In this document: piece after piece, positions 35,701 through 43,522 of the stretch
Position numbering within the stretch: position 1 is the first letter of the stretch
How the letters are laid out: the number at the start of each line of letters is the position of its first letter
Source: Bacilli bacterium
GTDB taxonomy: Bacteria > Bacillota_I > Bacilli_A > RFN20 > CAG-826
Assembly: GCA_017429285.1 (NCBI GenBank)
Contig: JAFRPF010000029.1
Location: 1 to 46,529 of the forward strand
Direction: 5' to 3'
DNA: 46,529 bases
Program-made: the position numbers and the translations under genes
The notes under the pieces: model-generated
The model's input: only the letters and a program-made list of their open reading frames with translations
What the model was told of the DNA's origin: nothing
Databases searched by the model: none

Positions 35701-36627
35701 TTATTTAATAAAATTGATAATTTCTTCAATTATTTTTTGATCTTGTTCCACTAAATCAGCTAATGAAACATCTTTAAAATAATTGATTTTATCTTTATCA
35801 GTTTTAATCTTTTTTTCTTTAATTAACTCGTTATATTTTCCAAATACTTCTTGCAAATATTTAGAAGCTTTTTCACTGTAGTTAGGATTATGTCCTCTTT
35901 GATCCACAGTTACGGTAATAAGATTTTCATTATTAAGTTTTTCAACTACCTCTAAAGAGGATTTATAAGGAACCATTTGATCATCTAAAGAATGAATGAA
36001 TAATATCTTCTTTTTGCTCTCTTTTAAGAAACTAACATTATCTAAATCGTAATAATTGGGATATTTCTTTCTTTCGTATTTTAGAATTTGTTTACTAATA
36101 AATTTTGATTTCACCAAGGAATTAATTAATGAATCCACTGATAAGAAACCAGCCATAATTACGCCTTTATTAATATCATTTCTTAGATTTAATAAATTTA
36201 AGGAAGTATATCCGCCTAATGAATGACCGATAACTATAACTTCTTTATCAAGAGTTAAATAATCTAATAATTCATTCACATCTTCACTAGGAGTGTTTAA
36301 AGAACCTAGATATTTCCCTTCTGATTTATCCGTACCGGTATAATCTAGACTTAATACTTTAAATCCTCTTTTGCATATTTCTTCAATCTCTTTTAAATAG
36401 GCGGTATGACCTGGTCCAATACCGGGTAAAAATAAGATGATTTTATCTTTATTATAATTCGGGTAATAATAGTAAAAATAACTAATCTTAATTCCTTTGG
36501 AATTAGTAAAAGATAATGCTTCTTGTTTTAGATTAGCAAAATCCGTATATGAATAATAAGGTATACCAACCTCTTTATCGTATCGAGAGACAAATCTTTT
36601 AATATATTGTTTACTGATAAAACCCAT
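35701..36627 (-). CDS. Alpha/beta hydrolase
   Basis: The 308-residue cytosolic-looking hydrolase has a full triad: GHSLGG with S136, HSLDDQMVP with D215 or D216, and RGHNPNYS with H246, plus the oxyanion-type FLPGIGPGHTAY stretch near residue 66. No signal peptide or membrane helix is visible. Its ATG lies two bases after the stop of the 5'-nucleotidase-like gene, with no Shine-Dalgarno, so it is likely translated by coupling. The C-terminal 50 residues are Lys-rich and helical and go beyond the usual fold. Substrate unknown. Confidence 0.85.
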   Translation of the reverse strand: MGFISKQYIKRFVSRYDKEVGIPYYSYTDFANLKQEALSFTNSKGIKISYFYYYYPNYNKDKIILFLPGIGPGHTAYLKEIEEICKRGFKVLSLDYTGTDKSEGKYLGSLNTPSEDVNELLDYLTLDKEVIVIGHSLGGYTSLNLLNLRNDINKGVIMAGFLSVDSLINSLVKSKFISKQILKYERKKYPNYYDLDNVSFLKESKKKILFIHSLDDQMVPYKSSLEVVEKLNNENLITVTVDQRGHNPNYSEKASKYLQEVFGKYNELIKEKKIKTDKDKINYFKDVSLADLVEQDQKIIEEIINFIK

Positions 36628-36629
36628 AT

Positions 36630-38951
36630 CTATTCGCTATAGTAGAATTGTAATAAATTTAATTTAAAATCTAGTGTACTTCTAGCGGGGATTAAACGTG
36701 CGCCACTGCTATCACTATAATATGAAATATTAAATCCCACTAAGTTACAGGATTCTTCAACTGCCCAATGGAAGGCTCTATTAATAGTTTCATCATTAAC
36801 AGTAAAGTAGTTAGCACCAGCTTTATCTCCACCGGGGAATAATCTACTTCCTCCCCCTCCGCCAGCGCGTTCGGTGATCCAATCGTAATCAATATTGCCT
36901 AAATTATTATAGAAATCAGTGTTATCTAGATCCCCAAATTTAATTTGATGCTCAAGCCAGTTATAATCAGATGAACTAATCGTGTAATTAACATCAAATC
37001 TTAATAATTTATCCATCGAGAATAAGATATTGAAGTTATAAGCGTTATCACTATCAGAAGTATTTTTAATGCCAAAGGCATCTAATAAGGTTTCTCCCAC
37101 ATATTGATAACCACAATCTCTAAAGATGATTGCCCCTTCAATAGTTTTACCGTTACCAACATCAATGCTGAATTTTTTATCTGATTGACCTTGCATATAG
37201 GTTTTCTTAGGATGCTTATAATCCACTAATTTGGCGTTAAATAACATATCTTTATTAACGGTAATAATATGGTTTTCCTCATCATCTCCACCGGCAGGTA
37301 AGATAATAATACGGTTATCCGCTTTTGAATATTTATCCGCTAATTTACCTTCTAAAACATCAACGATGTAATTAATTACTACTTCATAATCGTATAGTGA
37401 AATAGAAGCAACTACTTCATCTTCCATAAAGTGATTAGCCCCATCTCCTCCACTTATCAATATGAAATCATTTGAGGCAATTGTGTATTTTTTATCATCT
37501 AATAAATCTACATAAGTATCATTTTCTAATACTTTAATATCTTTCACTCTTCTCTCTCCATCGACTTTCACAAATTCTCCAGATGGTGTAGTTATAACAC
37601 TAGTTTCTATTGTGGTATCAATACTATATTTAAGCCCAGAGACTTGAGCAAAAGCTCCAAACTGATTTTCTTTAGGAACATCGCTGACTTTCATCGAAGT
37701 GAATTCTAAATAATCACGGATATGACTTCCTAGTACTTCCTTTTTCACTAAATAATTATTAAATGGGTGGACATTGATGATTTTTTCATAGGTGATATCA
37801 CCTTTTGTTATTCCTTCTCTAATCCCACCACCATTGATGATACCGATATCAGCCTCTCCATAATAACGATAAGCGTCAGCGATTAAATCTCCTAAAGGAG
37901 CTTCTCTAGTTCTCACATAATTTTTTTCGCCATCTAAATCGATATCGCTCGTGGCTAAAACTGTTTTTCCTTTTTCTTCCGCTTTCGCTTTTATAGAAGT
38001 AATAAAGTTATTCATATGTTCATCACTATTTTCATATTCAGTTATGAATTCGTGAGAAATATTACCTTCTTTAGAAATCGTTAAAGAGGCAAATTCATTT
38101 AATTTATAACCAGTGTCGACAAGTAAAGTATCGACATTATCTTTATTCTTTTCTGTAGTCCATGGTAAATCAGTATGACTATGCCCATCTAAAAAGGCGG
38201 TAATACCAGCGGTATTTTTAATCACATCAATCGATCTGAATGGTTTAAATGAATCAGGACTACCTAAATGCGATAAAGCGATAATATAATTCGCTCCATC
38301 GGCCTTGCATTGATCGATTTTAGTTTGGATGAGATTATAAAAACCATCGATCGTTTCTGCTCCAAAATCATAAGCAACATGACCGTCTTCGATAAATGTT
38401 TTAGGATCAGAAGTGGTTAATGTTTTTGGAGTGGTGATACCAATATATCCAACTTTTCTATTACCGTATTCTTTAATAACATATGGTTTTACCATATCTA
38501 ATTTGTTTTCTTTATTTCCGATATATGAATAATTACAAGAAACCACATCACCTTTAAATTCGTTTAGTCTTTCTTTTAAGGTATCGATTCCATAATCAAA
38601 TTCATGATTACCTAAGGTAACAACGTCATAATTCATCTCATTCATGACATCCATTATGTATTCACCTTTAGAAACCGCGCCGATGAATTCACCTTGTAAA
38701 TAATCACCTGCATCCACTAAAGAGACATAATTAGTATTTTCTAAACTCTTTTTATAACTTGCGACTTTTGAATAGCCTAAATATTTATCAATGCCGCAGT
38801 GAACATCCGTGGTATAGACGATTGAAATGTCTTTATCTACTTTTACTGGTTCATCTTCACTAGAAGAGAAAGATTTACCTTTTTTACTACAGCTAAATAA
38901 AGCTGTAGATAATAACGCTGTTAATACAATTGTAATGAATTTTTTATTCAT
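36630..38951 (-). CDS. 5'-nucleotidase/UshA-family lipoprotein with extra C-terminal domain
   Basis: This 773-residue lipoprotein (MNKKFITIVLTALLSTALFS, then Cys) has a metallophosphatase domain (TTDVHCGIDKYLGYSKVASY, DAGDYLQGEF, LGNHEFDYG, LDGHSHTDLPW) followed by the 5'-nucleotidase C-terminal domain (TREAPLGDLIADAYRYYGEA, NGGGIREG, HPFNNYLV). It should hydrolyse nucleotides or cyclic nucleotides outside the cell, feeding nucleoside salvage. About 200 further C-terminal residues, containing AGGGGGSRLFPGG, are not part of the usual family. ATG 38951 has AAAAGGGG 11 bases upstream; the ATG at 38975 overlaps that site. Coupled to the hydrolase gene that follows. Confidence 0.9.
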   Translation of the reverse strand: MNKKFITIVLTALLSTALFSCSKKGKSFSSSEDEPVKVDKDISIVYTTDVHCGIDKYLGYSKVASYKKSLENTNYVSLVDAGDYLQGEFIGAVSKGEYIMDVMNEMNYDVVTLGNHEFDYGIDTLKERLNEFKGDVVSCNYSYIGNKENKLDMVKPYVIKEYGNRKVGYIGITTPKTLTTSDPKTFIEDGHVAYDFGAETIDGFYNLIQTKIDQCKADGANYIIALSHLGSPDSFKPFRSIDVIKNTAGITAFLDGHSHTDLPWTTEKNKDNVDTLLVDTGYKLNEFASLTISKEGNISHEFITEYENSDEHMNNFITSIKAKAEEKGKTVLATSDIDLDGEKNYVRTREAPLGDLIADAYRYYGEADIGIINGGGIREGITKGDITYEKIINVHPFNNYLVKKEVLGSHIRDYLEFTSMKVSDVPKENQFGAFAQVSGLKYSIDTTIETSVITTPSGEFVKVDGERRVKDIKVLENDTYVDLLDDKKYTIASNDFILISGGDGANHFMEDEVVASISLYDYEVVINYIVDVLEGKLADKYSKADNRIIILPAGGDDEENHIITVNKDMLFNAKLVDYKHPKKTYMQGQSDKKFSIDVGNGKTIEGAIIFRDCGYQYVGETLLDAFGIKNTSDSDNAYNFNILFSMDKLLRFDVNYTISSSDYNWLEHQIKFGDLDNTDFYNNLGNIDYDWITERAGGGGGSRLFPGGDKAGANYFTVNDETINRAFHWAVEESCNLVGFNISYYSDSSGARLIPARSTLDFKLNLLQFYYSE

Positions 38952-38990
38952 AACTGCTTTGTCCCCTTTTGTCATTGATAATTATATATT

Positions 38991-39419
38991 CTACTTCGGT
39001 TGTCCGTATTCTCTATTCATCGCTTCTATAGAAACAACCCATTGTTTTCCATACTTGCAAACATCGATCCCGTTTTTTAATTTACCATACGATATGGCCT
39101 TTCTTAATGTGGATTCATTTAATCCCCATATCGATGTCGCATCATTCATCGACATTAAGCCATCAAATGGTGTTTTTATTTCCACACCATTCTCCCATAA
39201 TTCATCACACGAGAGATCGACATAATCGTTCCATACAATACCATTCCCGCCTATATTAACATAAACTCCATAAAACAGATTGTTTTCTTTTAATGTTTTA
39301 AAAACATCTTTCCAGTCAAATAATGGTTTGACATCATATATTTTTGTAACACCAACACAAAACTGGACTAAAAGCTTATAATCTTCTAAAGGAAATACAT
39401 TCTTAACTTTGTTAAACAT
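38991..39419 (-). CDS. DUF2442 + helix-turn-helix protein, possible antitoxin or autoregulator
   Basis: The 142-residue protein joins a DUF2442-like N-terminal part (residues 9-85; YKLLVQFCVGVTKIYDVKPL, then GIVWNDYVDLSCDELWENG) to a C-terminal HTH (MSMNDATSIWGLNESTLRKA, then GKQWVVSIEAMNREYG) of the excisionase/MerR-like kind. DUF2442 proteins often sit in toxin-antitoxin or mobile-element settings. No toxin partner is adjacent, so an orphan regulator is likely. Its promoter has a perfect dyad centred close to the -10, suggesting that it controls itself. It lies between the 5'-nucleotidase gene and a divergent lipoprotein. Confidence 0.75.
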   Translation of the reverse strand: MFNKVKNVFPLEDYKLLVQFCVGVTKIYDVKPLFDWKDVFKTLKENNLFYGVYVNIGGNGIVWNDYVDLSCDELWENGVEIKTPFDGLMSMNDATSIWGLNESTLRKAISYGKLKNGIDVCKYGKQWVVSIEAMNREYGQPK

Positions 39420-39438
39420 ATTTTTATCAATTTTAGTT

Positions 39439-39456
39439 TATCACTATACCGTGATA
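39439..39456 (-). promoter_or_regulatory. Dyad operator covering the -10 box
   Basis: TATCAC (39439-39444) and GTGATA (39451-39456) flank TATACC. The minus-strand -10, TATAGT, is at 39443-39448, inside the dyad, 23 bases before the ATG at 39419. Binding here would block transcription of the HTH gene. Confidence 0.6.
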
Positions 39457-39543
39457 TTTTCTATATAAAAAACAACTCATTTAAGTTATCAAATAAATAT
39501 TCCTTTGTTTATAATAAATATAGATTATTAAGGGGATTAATAT

Positions 39544-40404
39544 ATGAAAAAGAATCTTAGCATGTTTTTATTAGCTGCCACTATTGCATTAACTATTGGT
39601 GGCTGTAATAAAAAAAGCAATTCTAATAGCGGAAATTCATCTAGTTCAGAATCATCTATTACAGAGTCATCTGAACCATCTGAACACGTTCATCAAATCA
39701 ATGAATATGGTGAATGTGAAACATGTGGAGAATATTTAGGAAATTATCCAACTTTGTTCCCCACTAAAAATGTCGTTCCCGCTTTAAAAGCACACGAATG
39801 TTATTTTTATAGAACAGGTAGCTATGCTGGTCATACTTATAATTGTGATCACTTATCAGATTATACTGATTTTTCATACGAAGAAACATCTTGGTATGGG
39901 CATAATAGCGACGGATACACTCTTATTACTACCAATAAATTTAATATGGAAGTTGATAACGAAGGAAAAATCGATGGTAAGACATACGATTTCCTTCTCT
40001 TCAAGATTGAAGCCTCTAAAGATCATGCTGATACCGCAAGTTTTGATTATTATATTCATCACAACGCAGATCATTTCGATGAAGTTAAAAACTGCTTATA
40101 TGACAACATATACGCTGGTATTGAATTAAATATCGGCTCTCCAAGTGGAGATGGAGTTGAAGGTAATCAAAAGATTTATTATCGCTTCCATATTGAAGAA
40201 AATAAATCATATCTTCTTGGATTAACAACATCTGGCGGTGAAGATATCGCATACTATTACACGGTCAAGGAACACCAGTATGAAGAAACATCATGGGGTA
40301 CTGACCAACCTAAAGTATTTCTTTCTTCAGATAATTACATTTATATAGTCATAACTGCTCCATCAGATGGCTTATCAGTAATGATTGGTATCTACGAAGC
40401 ATAA
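39544..40404 (+). CDS. Lipoprotein with HxH...CxxC motif
   Basis: The 286-residue lipoprotein starts MKKNLSMFLLAATIALTIGG then Cys21, followed by a Ser-rich linker and HVHQINEYGECETCGEYLG (about residues 48-66), a small metal-site-like motif common in secreted proteins of gut Firmicutes. The rest is soluble and beta-rich with no recognised domain. AAGGGG (39530-39535) lies eight bases before the ATG and TATAAT is at 39510-39515, giving a normal leader. It is a single gene with a strong terminator. Confidence 0.8.
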   Translation: MKKNLSMFLLAATIALTIGGCNKKSNSNSGNSSSSESSITESSEPSEHVHQINEYGECETCGEYLGNYPTLFPTKNVVPALKAHECYFYRTGSYAGHTYNCDHLSDYTDFSYEETSWYGHNSDGYTLITTNKFNMEVDNEGKIDGKTYDFLLFKIEASKDHADTASFDYYIHHNADHFDEVKNCLYDNIYAGIELNIGSPSGDGVEGNQKIYYRFHIEENKSYLLGLTTSGGEDIAYYYTVKEHQYEETSWGTDQPKVFLSSDNYIYIVITAPSDGLSVMIGIYEA

Positions 40405-40461
40405 TAAAGGAATGTTACCCATCCTTAATAAAAAGAAAGTAACACCAGATATGCTCACTAG

Positions 40462-40488
40462 AAAAGTGGTGATATTCACCACTTTTTT
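40462..40488 (+). terminator. Rho-independent terminator
   Basis: AAAAGTGGTGA (40462-40472) pairs with TCACCACTTTT (40476-40486) around TAT, followed by T. It ends the lipoprotein gene and can also stop the convergent operon. Confidence 0.9.
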
Positions 40489-40535
40489 AATACTGAATCT
40501 TAAAATAATCTGTATTAGCCGCTACCTCAATTCTG

Positions 40536-40913
40536 TTAGATTTTTGAAATAATTTGAGATTCCAATATATGCTTATATAATCGCGGTTCTTTCGGCTCTA
40601 AAATATCACATTCGATAATGGTGCTATTAGGAAAAGTGTCGATGACTTGGATCGTTCCTTTTATAACATTTCCAAAATAATCGAAAGTTACCACATCACC
40701 GACTTTATATTTAGGAGTTATTTCTACTTCTTTATATTCAGACAACTCTTCACAATCATCTGGATTACCACATCTTCTTAAATAATGACGACCGCCATCA
40801 ACAGCACACGCCCCACATGAACAAGCAATATAATCGTGGACGCTTTTACTTTCAATGACATCGCCACAGTGTTTACATCTAATCGCGTTTTTAACTATTA
40901 TTGCTGCTTTCAT
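40536..40913 (-). CDS. Small zinc-binding protein (CxxC...VDGG family)
   Basis: This 125-residue protein starts with a conserved zinc motif: CKHCGD-like CRHCGDVIESKSVHDYIACS, followed by CGACAVDGG and YLRRC. Proteins with this signature (I believe DUF7695) are widespread in phages and bacteria and have no known role. The C-terminal half (about residues 75-115) is a small beta domain (VGDVVTFDYFGNVIKGTI). Its ATG overlaps the stop of the 190-residue gene by four bases, and AGGAG lies about ten bases upstream. It is the third gene of the metallophosphoesterase operon. Confidence 0.75.
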   Translation of the reverse strand: MKAAIIVKNAIRCKHCGDVIESKSVHDYIACSCGACAVDGGRHYLRRCGNPDDCEELSEYKEVEITPKYKVGDVVTFDYFGNVIKGTIQVIDTFPNSTIIECDILEPKEPRLYKHILESQIISKI

Positions 40914-41482
40914 TTTTTCTTGCTCCTATACATTTTTGAATCGAGATATTGATAATTCGCAGCTTTTATTTTCTCTTCTTCAGATATTTCTACTTCTTCA
41001 AAAAATCTATACCATTTATCTTCATCTTCATTAATGAAGAAATAATATTGTTTTAAATCTATTGCCTTTTTAATGTCATCAACATTTAGATTTGAATATT
41101 TCTCTGCTCCTCTAACAATAGCAACAATTAGATGATCCCATATCAAATAATCGTATTCTTCTTGTTTGAGCCACGTTCTATTCTCGACATTATTTATGTT
41201 TATCTTTTTATTAAAAGAAATGTAAAGTCTATCATATTTTAGTGGATGATTGTCATAACAAGGAACATAAACCAAATCAACAATGCCCTTAGTTTTAAAA
41301 TATCGATATCCACCAGATGAATAAGCATAGACGTACCAATCTGGAAGATCTTCTATTTTTATTTTGGTTGGATAAATTCCATATGCAAACAAAGTATTGT
41401 TTTCGCCATAGACATGCCTGCGCTTGTCGATAGGTCCAACATATTTGTCTTCAGTATAATAATCTGTATTTATTCTTTCCAT
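40910..41482 (-). CDS. Hypothetical protein, middle gene of phosphoesterase operon
   Basis: The 190-residue soluble protein is rich in Tyr, Asp and Lys and has no recognised domain. It overlaps the phosphoesterase gene by 13 bases at its start and the zinc-protein gene by four bases at its end, so all three are tightly coupled. GAGGA lies about ten bases upstream of the ATG. The mixture of a phosphoesterase, an unknown protein and a phage-type zinc protein suggests a small mobile or prophage-derived cassette. Confidence 0.65.
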   Translation of the reverse strand: MERINTDYYTEDKYVGPIDKRRHVYGENNTLFAYGIYPTKIKIEDLPDWYVYAYSSGGYRYFKTKGIVDLVYVPCYDNHPLKYDRLYISFNKKININNVENRTWLKQEEYDYLIWDHLIVAIVRGAEKYSNLNVDDIKKAIDLKQYYFFINEDEDKWYRFFEEVEISEEEKIKAANYQYLDSKMYRSKKK

Positions 41483-41997
41483 CTTCTTTTCCTCAACTTT
41501 TTTTTAATACATTCATCTAAATTAATAGGCTTATAATCAATTCTTTCTACCGATACACACATGCAATTAGGATATTCATCCATTAATGTTTTATTCGCAT
41601 GTACGTGTCCAAAGAAATAGATATAATTAGACGCAATAAGAGATGAATTTTCAAATGGTTCATGCATTAATATCGCTCCTGGTTCAACCATTATGGGTTT
41701 TTTAGTAGCTACTTCAAAGCCACATTCAACATAATCTTTAGGTTTTCTTGTATCGTGATTACCCATTATCAATATCTTCTTACCATTTAATAAATTAACT
41801 AGGTTTTTAATAACATTCATTTTTCTAGATAATGTGAAATCACCTAATACATAAACTAAATCATCATTGCCCACTACTGAATTCCAAAATTCTATTAATC
41901 TTTGATTCATTTCTTCTGCATTAACAAAAGGTCGAGATGTATATTTAATAACGTTCTCGTGGCCAAAATGTAAATCTGCGATTAGAAATCTCTTCAT
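41470..41997 (-). CDS. Metallophosphoesterase, phage-type
   Basis: The 175-residue cytosolic protein has the motifs ADLHFGHENVIKYTSRPF (first metal site, near the N-terminus), LGDFTLS, IMGNHD and GHVHANKT in order. It resembles short metallophosphoesterases common in phages and mobile elements. I placed the start at 41997 because AGAGG lies nine bases upstream and the motif begins a few residues later; a longer in-frame version would read through a putative attenuator. The substrate is unknown. First gene of a three-gene operon with an unusual leader. Confidence 0.85.
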   Translation of the reverse strand: MKRFLIADLHFGHENVIKYTSRPFVNAEEMNQRLIEFWNSVVGNDDLVYVLGDFTLSRKMNVIKNLVNLLNGKKILIMGNHDTRKPKDYVECGFEVATKKPIMVEPGAILMHEPFENSSLIASNYIYFFGHVHANKTLMDEYPNCMCVSVERIDYKPINLDECIKKKLRKRRWKE

Positions 41998-42032
41998 TCT
42001 TATAGACCTCTCGCTATATACATTTTCATAAT

Positions 42033-42055
42033 AAAAAAGAGTCGTCAAGTGACCC
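42033..42055 (-). terminator. Possible leader attenuator of phosphoesterase operon
   Basis: On the minus strand GGGTC and GACTC pair (one G-U) around ACTTGAC and are followed by TTTTTT, then 35 bases to the ATG at 41997. The stem is short, so the terminator is weak or conditional. Confidence 0.4.
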
Positions 42056-42062
42056 ACCAAAG

Positions 42063-42136
42063 TTACCTTTATTAATAATATTAATACAGTAGATATCTAT
42101 TGATATGGTTATAACTAATATTATTAATTAAGGTAA
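42063..42136. repeat. 21-bp inverted repeat, one mismatch, in operon leader
   Basis: TTACCTTTATTAATAATATT plus A (42063-42083) is repeated inverted at 42116-42136 with one mismatch, around a 32-base centre that contains the 10-bp palindrome TAGATATCTA (42090-42099). It lies upstream of the phosphoesterase operon. It could be a MITE-like element, a large operator or an RNA hairpin. The rest of the gap to 42252 contains visibly GC-richer DNA without an open frame I can support. Confidence 0.75.
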
Positions 42137-42252
42137 ATTTATTTTCTTTATATTTCCAGGACAAAAGGACGTGTCGTGTGCTTCATAGGGCTTTTTTGAC
42201 CACCCTAAACAAAGTATGACGAGATTTTCAGGTGATTGGAAACATATCTTAG

Positions 42253-43236
42253 TTACTTGTAATACTTTTGATTTTTACTATTTGGTTTATCAGGAACAGT
42301 CATCTTCACTAAGCCATTTTCTATTGCGGGGTTGAGATACGATCCTCTTAACGTTTCTTTTGATTTTATGCTAAGTCTTTTCATTATTTCGTTCGCCGTT
42401 AAAGGAATGTCATAATCCATAACTTCTAGCAGCCTATTTACCTGCTCAGAAATGTTTTTTGATTCCTGGTTAACACTTTTTAAGGTTTCATCAATTGTCT
42501 CATCAATCATTTTTAACATAAACTCAATAAATTCATTTGAATTTCCGACCTTGTTTGAGTTATCAATTGATTTGTAATAGTCACTTTGATATTTAAAGAT
42601 ATGTGACTCAATTGGAATATATTCGAAAAGCTCATTCCATCTCATTAACAAGACATTCTGCCAAAGCCTTGCCATTCTTCCATTGCCATCACCAAAAGGG
42701 TGTATAAAAACAAATTCATAATGAAAGACACAAGATTTAATCAATATTGGAGTTTCTTTATCTTTTTTTAACCAGTTAAACAAATCGCCCATTAATGATG
42801 GAACCATTTTTTCAGTTGGCGCAACATGAATAACATCGCCTCGCTCATCAATAACGCCTTCTGGATGAGATCTATATGTACCGCATTCTTTATCAATGGA
42901 CCGAGCTATTATGCCATGAGCCTTTAATAAGTCTTTTTCCTTAAAAGCATCGTATTCTTCAATAAGCGAATAAGCTTCAAAAGCATCTTTGACTTCGTTT
43001 ATCTCATTTTGTGGGCCAAGAACTGTCACGCCATTTATGACGTCTCTAACTTGATCTAAAGATAAGGAATTGGCCTCAATACCTAAAGAAGAGTGAATTG
43101 ATTTAATTCTGTTGTTTCTTCTTAACATTGGCATGCGCTTCAAAGATTGATAGGAGAAAAATTTTTCAATCTTTTGCGAAATTGAAATGGAATAATTTAA
43201 CATTGTATTCGTAATTGTGAAAGGAGGCTTATACAT
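42253..43236 (-). CDS. Fic-domain AMPylation protein with N-terminal inhibitory helix
   Basis: The 327-residue protein has the Fic catalytic motif HPFGDGNGRMAR (about residues 179-190), which transfers AMP or another moiety to a target hydroxyl, and an upstream SSLGIEAN (about 49-56), close to the (S/T)xxxE(G/N) auto-inhibition motif of class II Fic proteins. The last 60 residues look like a winged-helix (LTANEIMKRLSIKSKETLRG). This is the usual long stand-alone Fic layout. ATG 43236 was preferred to the TTG at 43248. A TATAAT ends 16 bases upstream with no Shine-Dalgarno, and a dyad overlaps it, suggesting autoregulation through the winged-helix. Confidence 0.85.
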   Translation of the reverse strand: MYKPPFTITNTMLNYSISISQKIEKFFSYQSLKRMPMLRRNNRIKSIHSSLGIEANSLSLDQVRDVINGVTVLGPQNEINEVKDAFEAYSLIEEYDAFKEKDLLKAHGIIARSIDKECGTYRSHPEGVIDERGDVIHVAPTEKMVPSLMGDLFNWLKKDKETPILIKSCVFHYEFVFIHPFGDGNGRMARLWQNVLLMRWNELFEYIPIESHIFKYQSDYYKSIDNSNKVGNSNEFIEFMLKMIDETIDETLKSVNQESKNISEQVNRLLEVMDYDIPLTANEIMKRLSIKSKETLRGSYLNPAIENGLVKMTVPDKPNSKNQKYYK

Positions 43237-43252
43237 ATTTTTAATCAACTAT

Positions 43253-43275
43253 ATTATATCATATTTATATGATAT
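43253..43275 (-). promoter_or_regulatory. Fic promoter with 8-bp dyad
   Basis: Minus-strand TATAAT lies at 43253-43258. ATATCATA (43256-43263) and TATGATAT (43268-43275) form a perfect dyad with a four-base centre that overlaps the -10. Confidence 0.6.
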
Positions 43276-43299
43276 GTGAAACATTAACTTACTTAAATC

Positions 43300-43458
43300 T
43301 TACTTATTATCTTGCTTATTATTATATGTTTTTGAAACGCAAACCGCAAGTTTGGCGAAAGTAATAGCAAAAGAAAGCGGCATACTGCTATCACCTATTC
43401 TTCTTAATGTTAATGCTTCATTATATGAATATAATAAGTGATAGAAACTATCGCTCTT
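43300..43458 (-). pseudogene. Open 52-codon stretch without start, possible gene remnant
   Basis: Between the DUF4143 and Fic genes a minus-strand frame is open for 52 codons and ends in TAA at 43300-43302. It reads SYNEALTLRRIGDSSMPLSF and AITFAKLAVCVSKTYNNK, which looks protein-like, but there is a stop just upstream and no start codon with a ribosome site except an internal Met. It may be the tail of a lost gene or a conserved non-coding element. The stretch also holds AGTGATAG/CTATCGCT (43437-43455), a hairpin followed by CTTTT. Confidence 0.35.
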
Positions 43459-43522
43459 TTAGTCGTAGACATGCTACAGTCTCAACATGGGTAGCACACG
43501 ATAACATGTTCATATTTTATAT

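Noticed and set aside
41998..42060. 21-residue N-terminal extension of the phosphoesterase
   Set aside because: It reads through a hairpin and U-run, and a good ribosome site precedes the later ATG at 41997.
42137..42252. T-box or other known riboswitch for the phosphoesterase operon (AGGGTGG seen)
   Set aside because: The conserved T-box sequence and specifier structure are missing, and the downstream genes are not amino-acid related.
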